From positions 124,001-188,000 of the forward strand of contig MU839117.1 of NCBI GenBank assembly GCA_030685235.1: 64,000 bases of DNA. Reading direction: 5' to 3'. The notes beneath the pieces are model-generated. The model made no database searches and had not been told where the DNA came from. It saw nothing but the letters and a program-made list of their open reading frames with translations. Positions 42,832-53,751 of the stretch are shown here, in pieces. Position numbers and translations under genes: made by a program. Position 1 is the stretch's first letter, and every line of letters starts with the position of its first letter. The DNA is from Copromyces sp. CBS 386.78 (lineage: Eukaryota; Ascomycota; Sordariomycetes; Sordariales; Sordariaceae).

Positions 42832-45099
42832 CTAGTTAAGGAGGTCGTTGATACCGAGCCCCCCCTTGCTGCCCTTAGGGCTCACCGAAGTTTCTAGCGG
42901 CTGCTGTTCCTGCTCCTGCTCCAGTTGCTGTAGTGCTTGACGTGCATGATCTCGTTGCTGCTGCTCCATCTGTTGCAGCATTCTGAATGCTGGTCCCAGT
43001 TCGTCAAAATCAACATCAACGAATTCATCGTCGTCGTCATCGTTGTTAGCCTCCGGCATCTCCTCCTCCCCTGGTTCGGGCTCGTCAACATCCATCGGCT
43101 CAGGCTCCGGTTCTGCCTCTTCCTCAACCACCGAATTCCCCGCGTTGACCAAGTCTCCGAGGTTATCATGGCCGCCCTCCTCATCGGCAGGGGTACTCAG
43201 GCGTTGATCCCGAGACCTAGGCCTCAAAATCCGATCCCTCAACTCCACGAACCACTTGATACTTTCCGCGTTTGGATTCAGGGGATTTCTCGCCCTAAAA
43301 ACCTGCGCCACATCCCACAGAGTCTGCAGCGCGTTTTGGTCTCCCTCTTTCTTGCGCAGACGTAGAACCTTCTCGTTATCAACCCAGGCAGCCTTCATCT
43401 TAACAAACAGCCGCCGATCGTTGTGGTAGCGCTGGAGTTCCTCGGGCGTCATCTCGTTGGTCGGGTGGTACTTGGGGGTGGTGCGCAGAGAGGGTACGGC
43501 CTGGCCGAAGACGTCTGATGATAGGTAGTTACTGTGCTCGTTGCCGCTGGCGCTGGTCAAACGAGGCTGGGTGTGAGGATAGTTTTGGAAGGAGTAGCTT
43601 TCGTAGCCGCGGGGAGGAGTGGGAAGGGCAGAACCGCCGTAGGGGGTTTGCATGCGCAGTGTCGAGGAACGACTTTGCTGGTGGAAGACGTCGAATTCGG
43701 CGCGATCGGAGATGGAGAGGTTGAGAGATTGAGGGGTGTTCGGGGAAGCGGCGGGAGGAGCGGGACTGGCGCGGGGTGAGGGTCCTTCCCAGGTGTCGGG
43801 GATCGGTTCGAAGGCCATGAGGGTCGGAAACTCCTTCAGCTTGGAGTCAAAGATGCTTCGGTAGAGAACCATGATATGGTCTTGTTTGCGCTGTTGCTCG
43901 CGGGAGAGGGGGGGTCGGGCTGGTCGTCCAGGCGCACCGGATCCGAAGTCCTCATCGGCGGGATTGAGAGCAGCGGATGAACTGCCGGCCTGGGTCAGTC
44001 TGCTCATGCGATCTAGGGTCCTCGAGATTGCGGCGCGAACAGGTCGGCCAGACGCGGCAGTGAGCTCAGTCTGCGGAGGTTGGAAATCCCTGAGGAGAGA
44101 CATGTTGCTCAGAGGGGAGGGTCTGACAGGAACGTTGCTGGCGATTTGACTCTGCGGGGCACGGCGGCGACCCTGCTGCTGCGGTCGAGCGAGGTGAACG
44201 TGACGGGAAGTGCGACTGACTTCACTTGTAACGCGACTGCGAGAGGTTGGTTGTTCTTCAGCGGGTTGGCTTTGGTGCGAAGTGCGACTGGTTCCAGCTT
44301 GCTGAGCGTGAAGACGTTCTTGTTGTTGCTCCTCAACCCGATGAGGTTGTCGTGAGGTGCGGCTGGTCTGGCTAATGCGATCGTAGGCAACTGTCGCCGA
44401 TCTGCGCGGGTTGGGGCGATAACTAGCCGCAGTGTAAGCTTCGTCAAGTTCGAAATCACCCTGAGGCCCAGAATGCTGGGAGTCGGTAGTTGATGGTTCT
44501 TCTTGACTGGTGCTTTGAGTTAGCGACTTGTGCCTCTTAGAACGAGGCATGTACTCCTCGTCTGGCATGTAGTCATCGTCTTCATCTTCATCCCCTTGAC
44601 GGCGGGGCATTGTGGCGCTTGTGGGGGGTTGGAAGAATTCGGGAGGAAAAAGGTTGCGCAAAGAGGGCAGTCGTAGTTGGTGTCCAGGAGAAGGTGAAGC
44701 GGAGACCGAGCTTGAAGTTGTGGCCGGGCTGCTGGGCTGATAGCGAGCGGGAGCACGCGGCTTTTTGACGGTACCCTTCAGTGCCGGATATTCCTTAATG
44801 ATAGGAATGATGGGACTCCAGTCCGTTTCGGCAATGTCCACGAAGTGCTTGCCGTCCCCTTCCAGCTGGTTTGCGAAGACACACGCTTTGCAGACATAAA
44901 AAGGGCAAACTTGGCAGCGGAGGAGGAAGTCTGGTGCCCTTCGATTGCAAATGTCGCACATTTGCACTTTGCCAAAGCGTTTTTCCCATCCCTGATGGGA
45001 AGGTGGTCTTTTGCGGCCAGCGTTTCTCGTAATTTCTTCCGCTTTTCTTTTGGTACCAGCACACTCAATATGAGTCTCGTGGCTGCTCTTTGAGTCCAT
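42832..45099 (-). CDS. Unrecognised protein with N-terminal Cys cluster and acidic C-terminus
   Basis: An intronless 755-residue protein starts at the ATG giving MDSKSSHETHIEC; the longer open frame upstream lacks an ATG. A basic, nuclear-signal-like stretch (KRKAEEITRNAGRKR) leads into six cysteines at 48, 51, 62, 65, 70 and 73. Their spacing, C-x2-C-x10-C-x2-C-x4-C-x2-C, suggests a zinc-binding fold of the ZZ/PHD kind. The middle 400 residues are Ser/Pro/Arg/Gln-rich and probably disordered. A short, more conserved-looking part near 530-640 (MTPEELQRYHNDRRLFVKMK and the helices after it) follows. The end is strongly acidic (EANNDDDDDEFVDVDFDELG) and then Gln-rich. A nuclear, chromatin-related role is a guess from composition. 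I cannot assign a family. Confidence 0.75.
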   Translation of the reverse strand: MDSKSSHETHIECAGTKRKAEEITRNAGRKRPPSHQGWEKRFGKVQMCDICNRRAPDFLLRCQVCPFYVCKACVFANQLEGDGKHFVDIAETDWSPIIPIIKEYPALKGTVKKPRAPARYQPSSPATTSSSVSASPSPGHQLRLPSLRNLFPPEFFQPPTSATMPRRQGDEDEDDDYMPDEEYMPRSKRHKSLTQSTSQEEPSTTDSQHSGPQGDFELDEAYTAASYRPNPRRSATVAYDRISQTSRTSRQPHRVEEQQQERLHAQQAGTSRTSHQSQPAEEQPTSRSRVTSEVSRTSRHVHLARPQQQGRRRAPQSQIASNVPVRPSPLSNMSLLRDFQPPQTELTAASGRPVRAAISRTLDRMSRLTQAGSSSAALNPADEDFGSGAPGRPARPPLSREQQRKQDHIMVLYRSIFDSKLKEFPTLMAFEPIPDTWEGPSPRASPAPPAASPNTPQSLNLSISDRAEFDVFHQQSRSSTLRMQTPYGGSALPTPPRGYESYSFQNYPHTQPRLTSASGNEHSNYLSSDVFGQAVPSLRTTPKYHPTNEMTPEELQRYHNDRRLFVKMKAAWVDNEKVLRLRKKEGDQNALQTLWDVAQVFRARNPLNPNAESIKWFVELRDRILRPRSRDQRLSTPADEEGGHDNLGDLVNAGNSVVEEEAEPEPEPMDVDEPEPGEEEMPEANNDDDDDEFVDVDFDELGPAFRMLQQMEQQQRDHARQALQQLEQEQEQQPLETSVSPKGSKGGLGINDLLN

Positions 45100-47360
45100 G
45101 GTGATATGCAAGAGGTGGTGAAGAAGGACTGAGTAAGTTCTATAGAGCGGGTAGGTGATGGTCGACAAAGTATGGTTTACAAAGAACAGCGCGGGAAAGC
45201 AATGATTGCAGACTGGGGGCTATCGAGGTTATTATACCATGATAGAAACAATTTATCTCCAAGGTTTTCGTGGAAGGTGAAGGGGTGATGCGAGTGTGAG
45301 GGAGGAAAGACATCAGATTGGTATGAGTTGGAAGGTGAAGAGAAAAGGTTTGGACTCCCGTCCTCTCGTTTGGCTGGCTACATCTCTTTTGCGTTTTACT
45401 TTGGATGGATGTCCAGAGCACTCGCTCTTCAGGTTCCAGAACAGCTGTGAATGGAGTGGTGATGTGAACCTGAGCATTCTAGAGATGTAATCCGGTGTGC
45501 CGCTGTGTTTTTCGAAATACTTTTGCCCAGCTCAAACAGAAATCGTGCATCTTGGAGGCGTATTCTTGTCCTCCGCGATGATTCCAATCCATTGTCAATA
45601 TTCGGGATGAAGCTGGTTCAAGGTTTGGGTCGGTACACTAAGGTCCATGAGGACCTCAATGGCTCAGGTTTTGTTTTGTTGAAAAGAAATTTCGGGTTGT
45701 TGAGAGATAAAAGAAGAGTGTTATCAGCTTGGTGAGTCACTCGATTGTCAGCTCAGGTTTACGAGCACAAAGGGGTTCAGAGACTTTGCTGGATGGGATG
45801 AAAGGAGATGGAAGAGAAGGTTGGGATCGTGTAAAGAGCTGAAGGTTTCCTGTCACTCCTGGCCAGTTTTCCAATTGCCACCAGATACCCTGTCCAAATA
45901 TCAGCTCTCCAATCTTCCGTTGAGTGCTGAAAGGATGAGAATAGACGATGTTTGTCGGCCGACGGCCCAGCAAGTCGTCGTGAAGGGGGTGGTTTCGGCC
46001 AAGACTGAGGCTTCGAGATGTCGAATGGGTTGTGTTTCACGCCATCTGAACCCACGCCTTGGCAGTTGGCACAAACGAACATACAAATTCACTTGCCTTG
46101 TGGTCTCAGTGCACTGTCCGTCACCATGTGTTACCTCCTGACTGATTGTTCGGACGTGTAGCCAATCACAAACAATTCCGGCCCTTCATCTCATCCCCTG
46201 TGTGGTGTCATTGGGCAATTGCTCGATTTGATCTCGCGCGTCTGCATCGCGTTTTGGTTGGCGTTGGACGCGTTTCCAGCTTCGTCTGCCTCGGTGACAC
46301 GGACGGTGAAGTGTGTCTTTGCCCGTTCGGCTCCCTTCGCACCCGACACCTTCCCGGCCTCCATTTCTGTTCTTTGTCGCCGGCCGAGATTAAAATCGCT
46401 CCCTTGCCAACTTGACCCAGCTTTTCCGGTTGCTGTAGACTCCGATCGCAACCAACACAAGCTGTGTGCCAACCGTCCTGATCAACACCATCGCCGATTT
46501 GATCGAGCAGTCTTTTGAATATCGGCAGCAGGACCAACATCTGAGAGCTTGTCACTGAAGTGTCTCAATTCCCATGGTCCCCTTGACACCCCGGCGTGGG
46601 TCATGGACTGCGAGAAGGGGAACGGGTGCATTGGAATAAGATTCATGAAAGAACAATGGAAGCTGTAACAGCCCGAACATCTCAACCGCGTCTGCCACGA
46701 CCTGACAGAGTGGTTGCATCAGTGCCTTCTCGTGTTCGTCAAGGTGCTCAGAAACGGTACCAATGTACAAGTCGTGAGGTGACACTGAAAAGCATCAGGT
46801 GGGGCACATGTACCCATTTTGCGCTTTCCATTGGTAGATCTGTCCAAAGCATGGCGTCCCCTTGCTCGCCCCATCGGGCATGTGGCCTGCTCACGATCCA
46901 CTTTTGTAACTGCAGGCTAACGGGCATGTCCCCTGTGAACCCTGACGGCACTTGGGGAGTCTTATTAGGCGCTCTATTCCTCATCAGGACCTCTTCACTT
47001 CCTTCCGAGACCACCATCGTCCCCCCCTCGCCTTCTCTACAACCCAACAACAACCTTGAACAACCTATCGGGAGCCTCCTACCTTCAGCCGCAACTTCCA
47101 CTTTTCGATCGGCTACTGAACCTACTGAACCTCCTCCACATAACACTATCGTTTTGGAAGCTTCCTTCTTCTAGCGACACAAATATCAACAAACCCCTTT
47201 GCGCGCGCCTTGTCGCAAGCCGCAAACCACCTTAACACTCGATCCAGAGACAGCAAGAGCGCGCTTGTCTACAATACTCCTCCTCTATATCCACGAGGTT
47301 GGAGATCTACAACTCGCCTACAGTACACCAAACATCTCGCGACCGGCGCTTCTAATCAAG
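45100..47360. other. Divergent promoter region, Cys-rich gene and SANT gene
   Basis: This 2.3 kb lies between two divergently transcribed genes. The last 400 bases before 47361 are C-rich and A/C-rich, as in long fungal 5' leaders. Open frames within it, such as 46596-47174, are best taken as leader sequence. No repeats or RNA genes were recognised. Confidence 0.5.
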
Positions 47361-48347
47361 ATGCTGCTACCTTCAGCCTTTGGAGGCGACTTGTCGCAAC
47401 TTCCACAGATACGACCTCAGCAGGCTCTCTTCGTCTCACCTCCTGCCAGCCCTAAGCAGGCGCCTGCTTCAGCCGAATTCAACAACCTCTTTACCACATC
47501 GCGGTCTCTGCAGTTTCTCATGACCTCCTCCGATCCATACCTCGAGCACAGCGCCATGAGTGCACCGATCGCAACGCAACCACTTACTCCCCAAACGATA
47601 TTCCATGGGCAACTACCCACCCCGCCCATGTCCCACGCGATGCCTCCAGTCAAGCTACGTCTGCGCGCAAGGAAAACCTCCGAGTCATACGGATCTAGGA
47701 ATGCCAATCAGCCTTCCCAGCGCAAGCGAATCATCAAGCGGCCACCTCCGCTAAAGGAGCTCAATAGGCGCCACCGCCCATTTGACGAAAGGCGCGAGCG
47801 GGGAGGAAACAGCGAAGAAGACCCCGATCTATACCAAAATAGCGACATGGACCAGCGCGAAAATCAGTCGCAACAAGGTCAACAACAACTGCAGCAGCAA
47901 CAACAACCACAACAACAGAGAGCGACGACGCCTCTTGCACAAACTCAGTTCCTCCCACCATTTGGCAGCCGACCACAAACCCCCCCACGATCGCGCATAG
48001 CTCCCGAAGTCATCCCTCTAGGGCTCGACCGCTCAGATTATCACGCGCTGCACGCTGACAACGCGAAGAAAGACCGCCAACACCAAGCTACCGCGCCAGG
48101 GAGCGACGTAGTGGTAGAAGCTGACGGGCAGCCGTGGAGCTCCGAGGAGGATCGCATCCTGGTTGAGCTAGTACTCGACAAGCTCAAGCTTACAAAAACC
48201 GATTGGCAAGATTGCGCGCGCAGCATGGGCAAAGATCGCAAAAGCGTCGGCACGCGCTGGAAAAGTTTGATGGTCAATGGAGACGTGGGCCTCAAATCAT
48301 CCAAGAGCAATCGACGGAGCGGGATTCACGGGACTTGGCGTTGTTGA
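47361..48347 (+). CDS. SANT/Myb-like domain protein
   Basis: An intronless 328-residue protein. I start at the first ATG (47361, MLLPSAFGGDLSQLPQ), although the frame is open for 160 bases further upstream without one. Residues 1-150 are Pro/Ser/Thr-rich. A basic patch (SQRKRIIKRPPPLKELNRRH) could be a nuclear signal. A Gln-rich tract around 173-190 is encoded by mixed CAA/CAG. Near 257-308 lies a Myb/SANT-type helix triplet with conserved Trp residues: PWSSEEDRILVELVLDKLKL, then TDWQDCARSMGKDRKSVGTR and WKSLM. A short basic tail ends the protein. It probably binds DNA or histone tails in the nucleus. It is a single-repeat protein, unlike classical multi-repeat Myb factors, and I have no specific orthologue. 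Confidence 0.75.
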   Translation: MLLPSAFGGDLSQLPQIRPQQALFVSPPASPKQAPASAEFNNLFTTSRSLQFLMTSSDPYLEHSAMSAPIATQPLTPQTIFHGQLPTPPMSHAMPPVKLRLRARKTSESYGSRNANQPSQRKRIIKRPPPLKELNRRHRPFDERRERGGNSEEDPDLYQNSDMDQRENQSQQGQQQLQQQQQPQQQRATTPLAQTQFLPPFGSRPQTPPRSRIAPEVIPLGLDRSDYHALHADNAKKDRQHQATAPGSDVVVEADGQPWSSEEDRILVELVLDKLKLTKTDWQDCARSMGKDRKSVGTRWKSLMVNGDVGLKSSKSNRRSGIHGTWRC

Positions 48348-51300
48348 AATTCCCACTCTGTCCTTATACCTTGCCACTACTAATTTCTTGCCGTGGGGCC
48401 CTGATATATCCACGTTGCTATTTTTGCCTACTACTATAGTGTATACTCGTCAGCGTGGGAACTCAAAGGCGTCTAGGGAAAATGAGGGCAGGCTGCATTA
48501 CTAGTTTACACACCATCAGGAACCATTTACGGGGGCATTTTTGGGAGTTGGAGGTTACGCTTTTTTGCTGTCACCACAATCTGCTTTTGGGGAAAACGGC
48601 AAGCGTTCATCGATGGGGCGTCCGATCTGACACCAGACGGACCTGTTTATTACTACTTAGAGCTATTTGGACAATCCTTGGCTGGGAGATGTTGCCATCA
48701 TGCTGCACGCAATTTACGTTGCTTTTTGATTCAGACATTTGTCTTTCTATCCCACTGTGCCGCGTCGTCATGTTCAGACCAACTTGCACCCACTCGTCAC
48801 TCCGAGTTCAGATCCAGCTGGTCATGGTTACTCAGCGGTTGTCGGCTTTGATGTGATATTGGTGAGACATCGTCCTAGTGGACTGCCAAACCGCAAATCT
48901 TCGAAACCGCTTCTGAATCGCAAGCAAGGGGTGAAGTTGGTGGTGTCGTACCTGGCTGAGACTGGAAATCGCCAATCAACCACACAATGTAAACACACTT
49001 ACCTACATAGTGTACAAGCCCGGTGGCCCCTAGCGCCATGGAATGCATGTCATCTTGCTTGCTATCTATTGATTCGTTTGTTTGTCTTTCTCTTTCCACC
49101 TTTCAGGACCGTCTGTTAAGGCTAGCCGGGTGGCTCACGCTAGGTAGTTCGTTGAAGTTTGAGGCTGAATAAAGGAGCACTTCATTTTCTCCTCGGACCC
49201 CTGGTGACTAGGGGTATTAGAGCTAGACTTCGCCAACCGCAGGAGAGAGATATGTTAGGAATCAGGTGATGATACAAACACGGCAAATTCCTTTGACGAT
49301 GGTGAATGTGACCCTTGTTGTCGATGGTGATGGTGCCTCCCCAGTTGCCGAAGGGGAGTCAAGGGAAGAGGACTAACTAACAAGTGTCGTTGGAAGGGAA
49401 TACCCGGGCATTAAGCGGTCAAGATTAGATCCAACATACACCAACCGCTCGACAGGCTACCTAGCAATCACGGCTTCCCTTTCCCCTTTCGTTTTCCTCC
49501 CTGTCATGGACAATCGTGTATTTCCTGAAAATTGAACAGAGACGGAACGGATGCTGGCGAGAAGAAAAAGAAAACTAGATGAAATCAACGTCAGTGACGA
49601 TAACAATCTACACGGGCAACCGCTATAAGCAGGGGGGATTGATGTTGGAAAGAAAGAAAGAAAGAACAACACCAAGTAAACACCCCCCTAGTTCATCTCC
49701 TCCCTTGCCTTTCCTGTCTCGCGCTTATCGGCTCTCTTTCCAATCTACCTGTTTCTTCCCTTCCCTTTACTCACCGACCACGTTTCACGTCTCGCTCTCT
49801 ACGCTAAAGTTGACGGGTAGCCTGACCCTGGCTGTCTCTGAGTTGGGCTGGCGCTTGGTGAGACATGGAGAAACTCCTCGGGCTGAAATATGTCTCGCAA
49901 TGGACAATCAGATCCGCGGTAATGATGTAATGCCTCCCTGAGGGTGTTGTGCTCGGTGCCTAGTGACTGTTCATCAGGCTCTGTTAGTTTCACTCGGACT
50001 TTTTATACCAGTCGTTGAGCATTACGCGGGAAGGAACGCAATTGCTACCTCTGGGAAACTTCTCTTTACATACGATGACTCCCTTTTGTGATGGATGACG
50101 GGTATTTACTTACGTTGCTTCAATCAATGTTTTCCTTATGTCCTACTAGGCGTAACAGACTCTGTATCACGAATTAGGATCCCCCGAGTTAAGCTAGCCA
50201 CTTTTCGATCACACGAAGGTCGACATTCAGAAAAAGCCAGATTATAGTACAAGGGAGCAAAATTCACCAAACATCTTGAAACTGGTGCAATGGCCATCTT
50301 CCAACTCTATCACGGACGGTCCTCAACGTGTTTCCCATCTCCAGTTGCATTGCAGGCAACGAAATAACCCATCCAGAATTCCCAACCCCAAAACCCCAAA
50401 ACCAAAAATAAAATCGCAAAACCCGCATTCCCAATATCCTAAACCACTGCCGACTCAATAAAAAGTGCAAAAAGCTCAGTCGCCCAGTGAGACTTGGTAG
50501 ACCGAACCACCATGCTCCAGCTGCAGACCTACGAAAACCGTACCACGGATACCGCGCACCCGACCGGTTTTCATCAACGTACGGAACCACTGCGCCATCA
50601 GACCACAGGGCCGCCCGTTGTGGTAGAAAGGTTAGGTAACGGACCTTATATGCCCACTGGCAGGTGCCTGGTACCTGGACCTGGGCCAGTCTGGGAAGGT
50701 GCGAGGCAGGTGTCTTGTCGTCTGATGTCTAGGGGAAGGAGTGCCGGCCGGCCCGGCGGCGGCGGCAGGTACGGTGGCAGATTTGTAGTACCGCACGCAC
50801 GTAGCTTTAATTACCGTAGGCGTGTGAACGAATGCCTTGGACATAGACGACGACTTACCATACTACCAAATATCAGCTATGTCTATCAGACGTCTATCAA
50901 CGAGAGCCCACGAAGCTTGCGCGTCCCAGCTCGTGTCGCTTATCTAAGATGTAACCTACAATGGTGCCCAAGTCTTCAACCTCATTCGTCATGTCGTTCT
51001 TGAGGGGTTCGTAATACTGCTGCAAGTTGAAGAGCCGGGACAGGGGGATCCTCATGACACGCTGGGACTACCATTATGGGGTGCATGATTCATCTTCATT
51101 ATGACTCACTACCTTACCGTTGCTACCACAACAACAGTCAAAAGATTCTACTGTATTCAGGCGAATAATTCCTAGATCTCTGCTTGTCAAATCTATTAAT
51201 GGGATAGTCAACTGTCGCAACTTACCCCTAATACAACAAATATCCCAATAACCAAATCAGACAGAGCCACCACCCTCCTAGGCAACCCCCACCTCACCAC

Positions 51301-51362
51301 CCCTTCATTCGAACGCCCTTTCGTCCACGTCATACTCAGGCCTCGCTCTCAACCAAACAGCA
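48348..51362. other. Intergenic region between SANT gene and acetyltransferase gene
   Basis: This 3 kb is downstream of one gene and upstream of the next, both on the + strand. I find no credible ORF, although several frames reach 120-170 codons. The last 100 bases before 51363 are C-rich, as in a leader. A CCCCAAAACCCCAAAACC run at 50386-50403 is noted and rejected as a telomere. Confidence 0.5.
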
Positions 51363-52094
51363 ATGTCAACTACAACCCCAACAATCCAAATCCTCCCCGG
51401 CTACCGCCCCGGAATCCTCGGCCGCACACTCGACATGCACATGGATTTCTACTCCCCCCTCGCCGGATGGGGCGTCTCATTCGAATCAGGGCTCGCCTGT
51501 GCCCTTGGCCCTTTGCTTAAACGGCTGGACGGCATGGACGTCATCAAAGACCCTCAGAAATTCAACAAGGAGGCCACTGACGGTGAGGTGACGCCGCCGC
51601 GCGGGAGAAACCAAGTATGGTCCGCCGTCCAGACCCAAGTCCAAGACCAAGACCAAGACCAAGGGAACAAAAAGAAGGACTCGGAACGGATAGTAGGCGT
51701 CGTGTATGTTAATGGCGATTACTACCGCATGGGCGAGCATAAAGAGGAGGGAGGGGAAGAGGTGTGTAGACTTCAGTGTCTTATTGTTGATGACGAGGTC
51801 CGCGGGTTGGGCGTTGGACGGAAGCTGTTCGCGGCGGCGATGGCTTTTGTGAAGGAGGCGGGTTTCCGTGAGTGTAGGTTGACGACGTCGAGGGAGTTGA
51901 AGGCGGCGAGGAGGTTGTATGAGCGTGGTGGATTTGTGGTGGTCGAGGAGAAGAATGAGGAGTATGTGAGGGACGATGATGGGCGGAAGCAGGTTTTTGA
52001 GAGGATGGAGTATGTTTGGCGGAGGGATGGTAGTGGTGGTGATGTTTCGGAGGAGACACAAACTGATACCGGAATGGAAGTGGCAGTTGGTTAA
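51363..52094 (+). CDS. GNAT-family N-acetyltransferase
   Basis: An intronless 243-residue protein with its ATG in good context after a C/A-rich leader. The first 60 residues (ILPGYRPGILGRTLDMHMDF, then YSPLAGWG) resemble small bacterial-type acetyltransferases fused with MarR domains. A low-complexity insert (QVQDQDQDQGNKKK) follows. The acetyl-CoA site is clear: CLIVDDEVRGLGVGRKLF carries the R-G-x-G-x-G/A motif, and RLTTSRELKAARRLYERGGF completes the fold. It should transfer an acetyl group from acetyl-CoA to an amine; the acceptor is unknown. Its stop lies 374 bases from the stop of a convergent gene, with a MITE between them. Confidence 0.82.
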   Translation: MSTTTPTIQILPGYRPGILGRTLDMHMDFYSPLAGWGVSFESGLACALGPLLKRLDGMDVIKDPQKFNKEATDGEVTPPRGRNQVWSAVQTQVQDQDQDQGNKKKDSERIVGVVYVNGDYYRMGEHKEEGGEEVCRLQCLIVDDEVRGLGVGRKLFAAAMAFVKEAGFRECRLTTSRELKAARRLYERGGFVVVEEKNEEYVRDDDGRKQVFERMEYVWRRDGSGGDVSEETQTDTGMEVAVG

Positions 52095-52467
52095 AAGAGT
52101 GAAGTCTTTGTGAATTCCCTGGTAGTACCGTCACCTTGTACCGCTTTATTTCATTCAACTGGGTTTTATCACCAGACTGTTCGGCCAGTTACATCTTGAG
52201 AAAGGCTGTATACTGTAGCATACTGACTCCGCAAAGACCAAACTAGCCACCTAATTGGCCTGAGCAGCGTGGGGATAAAACCCAGTTGAGTGAGATAAAG
52301 CGGTATGCACTCACAGCATGTTATAGTGCCGATGAGAACGGCGAAGAACTAGGAGGCTGGCTCTGAGATATCCTAGAACTTCGATATTCGGATGGGGTCC
52401 TCCCCGGAAGGATGAGCTAGGCGTGTGTTCCTCTGCTGCATATGTGTGGCCAGCCCAATGCAACTCT
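52095..52467. other. Short convergent intergenic region containing a MITE
   Basis: Both flanking genes end here, so the two 3' UTRs probably overlap or abut across the inverted-repeat element at 52141-52303. Confidence 0.6.
52141..52303. mobile_element. MITE, 163 bp, TA target duplication
   Basis: Terminal inverted repeats of 30 bases (52141-52170 and 52274-52303), beginning CCGCTTTAT and ending in the core CAACTGGGTTTTATC, match at 28 of 30 positions. Both differences are C/T. TA flanks each end (52139-52140 and 52304-52305). There is no coding capacity. TA duplication points to the Tc1/mariner superfamily. The ends differ from those of the element at 3740. Confidence 0.82.
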
Positions 52468-52979
52468 TCATACCCAGTAAACCTGTGCCAGCACCCATCT
52501 GAACGTCCACCAAGCTCCCCACGTCGCAACCAAGCCCGCAAGAACAAGACCCGCGACCACAGTACGCCGCATTTGGAAGGCGTCGTCGGCTTCCATGGCC
52601 ATGAGTTTCCGCTGCTTGCTGTGATAATAGCCGTTCTTGTCCTCGACTGGTTTGCCGTTCTCGTCGATGGCAGCGTACTGATATGGCCGATACTTGTACA
52701 CTATACGATGGAGCCATGGAGGCAGCCTACTAGGCCGTCTTTCGGCGTGATAGTGAGAGCGATGCATAGAGTACTTGAGGTCCACGATGGCCAGAGATAG
52801 GAGGAAGGATACGAAGATGATCGGGGTCATGATCACCTGGATGTTCATGTTAGTGAGTTTCGATATGGATAGTGCGAATAGGGCCACTCGTCACTCGCCT
52901 TGTAGAACGTGGACTGCCTACTAATGTCGGGCTTTGCATCGCCTCGATTGCCACTGACAGGCACTGGAGGGTTAGACAT
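52468..52979 (-). CDS. Small two-helix membrane protein, unrecognised, GC-AG intron
   Basis: There are two exons, 52979-52899 and 52836-52468 (149 residues). The 62 bp intron (52898-52837) starts with GCGAGT after AAG and ends CCAG. This non-canonical GC donor is the only junction that joins the ATG exon (MSNPPVPVSGNRGD) to the long second exon in frame. Residues 28-47 (VIMTPIIFVSFLLSLAIVDL) and about 128-147 (TVVAGLVLAGLVATWGAWWT) are membrane helices. The polar stretch between them contains many Tyr, Arg and Lys. I know no family. Size and layout would suit an organelle or endoplasmic reticulum membrane protein, but that is only an inference. Confidence 0.65.
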
Positions 52980-53751
52980 GGTGTATCGAAGGCCGGATGC
53001 AGGATTGAAAAGATGATGAATGCGGGTTGTCCGAGTTGATTAATTTTGAAGCTCGATGATGTATGTAGCTTGGAAGCACGTCAAGATGTGAAAATGCAGG
53101 TACCCGTGCTTGAACGGCTTCTCGGCGAGCGAAATGTTCTGGACAAAATTGGGATTCTGAGCTAGCGTGTCGTATGTGGAGTTGATGCCGAGTTTTTGAA
53201 GATAAAGCTGGAAGGTGGGAGATGCCCAGCTTTGTAAAGTTGATGCTGGCGTTATGTGTTGGTTGTTGTGGTGTAGATACTTTACTACACTGCCCATTTT
53301 TGCTAGCGAATCAGTCTTCTTGCTTCGATACGATGATACCAAACTGCCACCCATCAACAACATTCAGGCCTACGACTTTCCACGTACCTGAAATATGACA
53401 ATGATCACCGCAAGCAAGTATAAACGTGTTTGTAAGTGGATGTTCGATGCAAACCTAAAACTATCTTGGACTGAAGAAGCAATCAGGTGGGAGACCGGTG
53501 CAATTTATGCTTGGCATGTCCGGTCTGATCGGCCTGAACCGAGAGATCCCGGCGCCCCCGGGGCCCGGATCATCGGGAAGGGAACGGATGAGCGTCGAAC
53601 GTGGCGACTGGGCCAAATCAACGTCACAGGACACTATTTTCAAAATGCCGTCATCCGAAAAAGAGCATACAATTGATTTCATTCATCTCTTATTCGTAGC
53701 TAACGAAACCAACGCCGCTTCCCTGCTTTTCCTTGCCTAATGCCTATGCAT
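52980..53751. other. Intergenic region upstream of small membrane protein
   Basis: This 770 bp contains the promoter of the membrane-protein gene and the 3' UTR of the RidA gene; both are on the minus strand. A 107-codon minus-strand frame (53363-53040) is present but not recognisable. Confidence 0.5.

Noticed and set aside
46596..47174. 192-codon frame before the SANT gene
   Set aside because: C-rich leader-like sequence, no domain, and in the expected 5' UTR.
50386..50403. CCCCAAAACCCCAAAACC, resembling a ciliate telomere repeat
   Set aside because: Only two units, internal to a chromosome; fungal telomeres of this group use TTAGGG.
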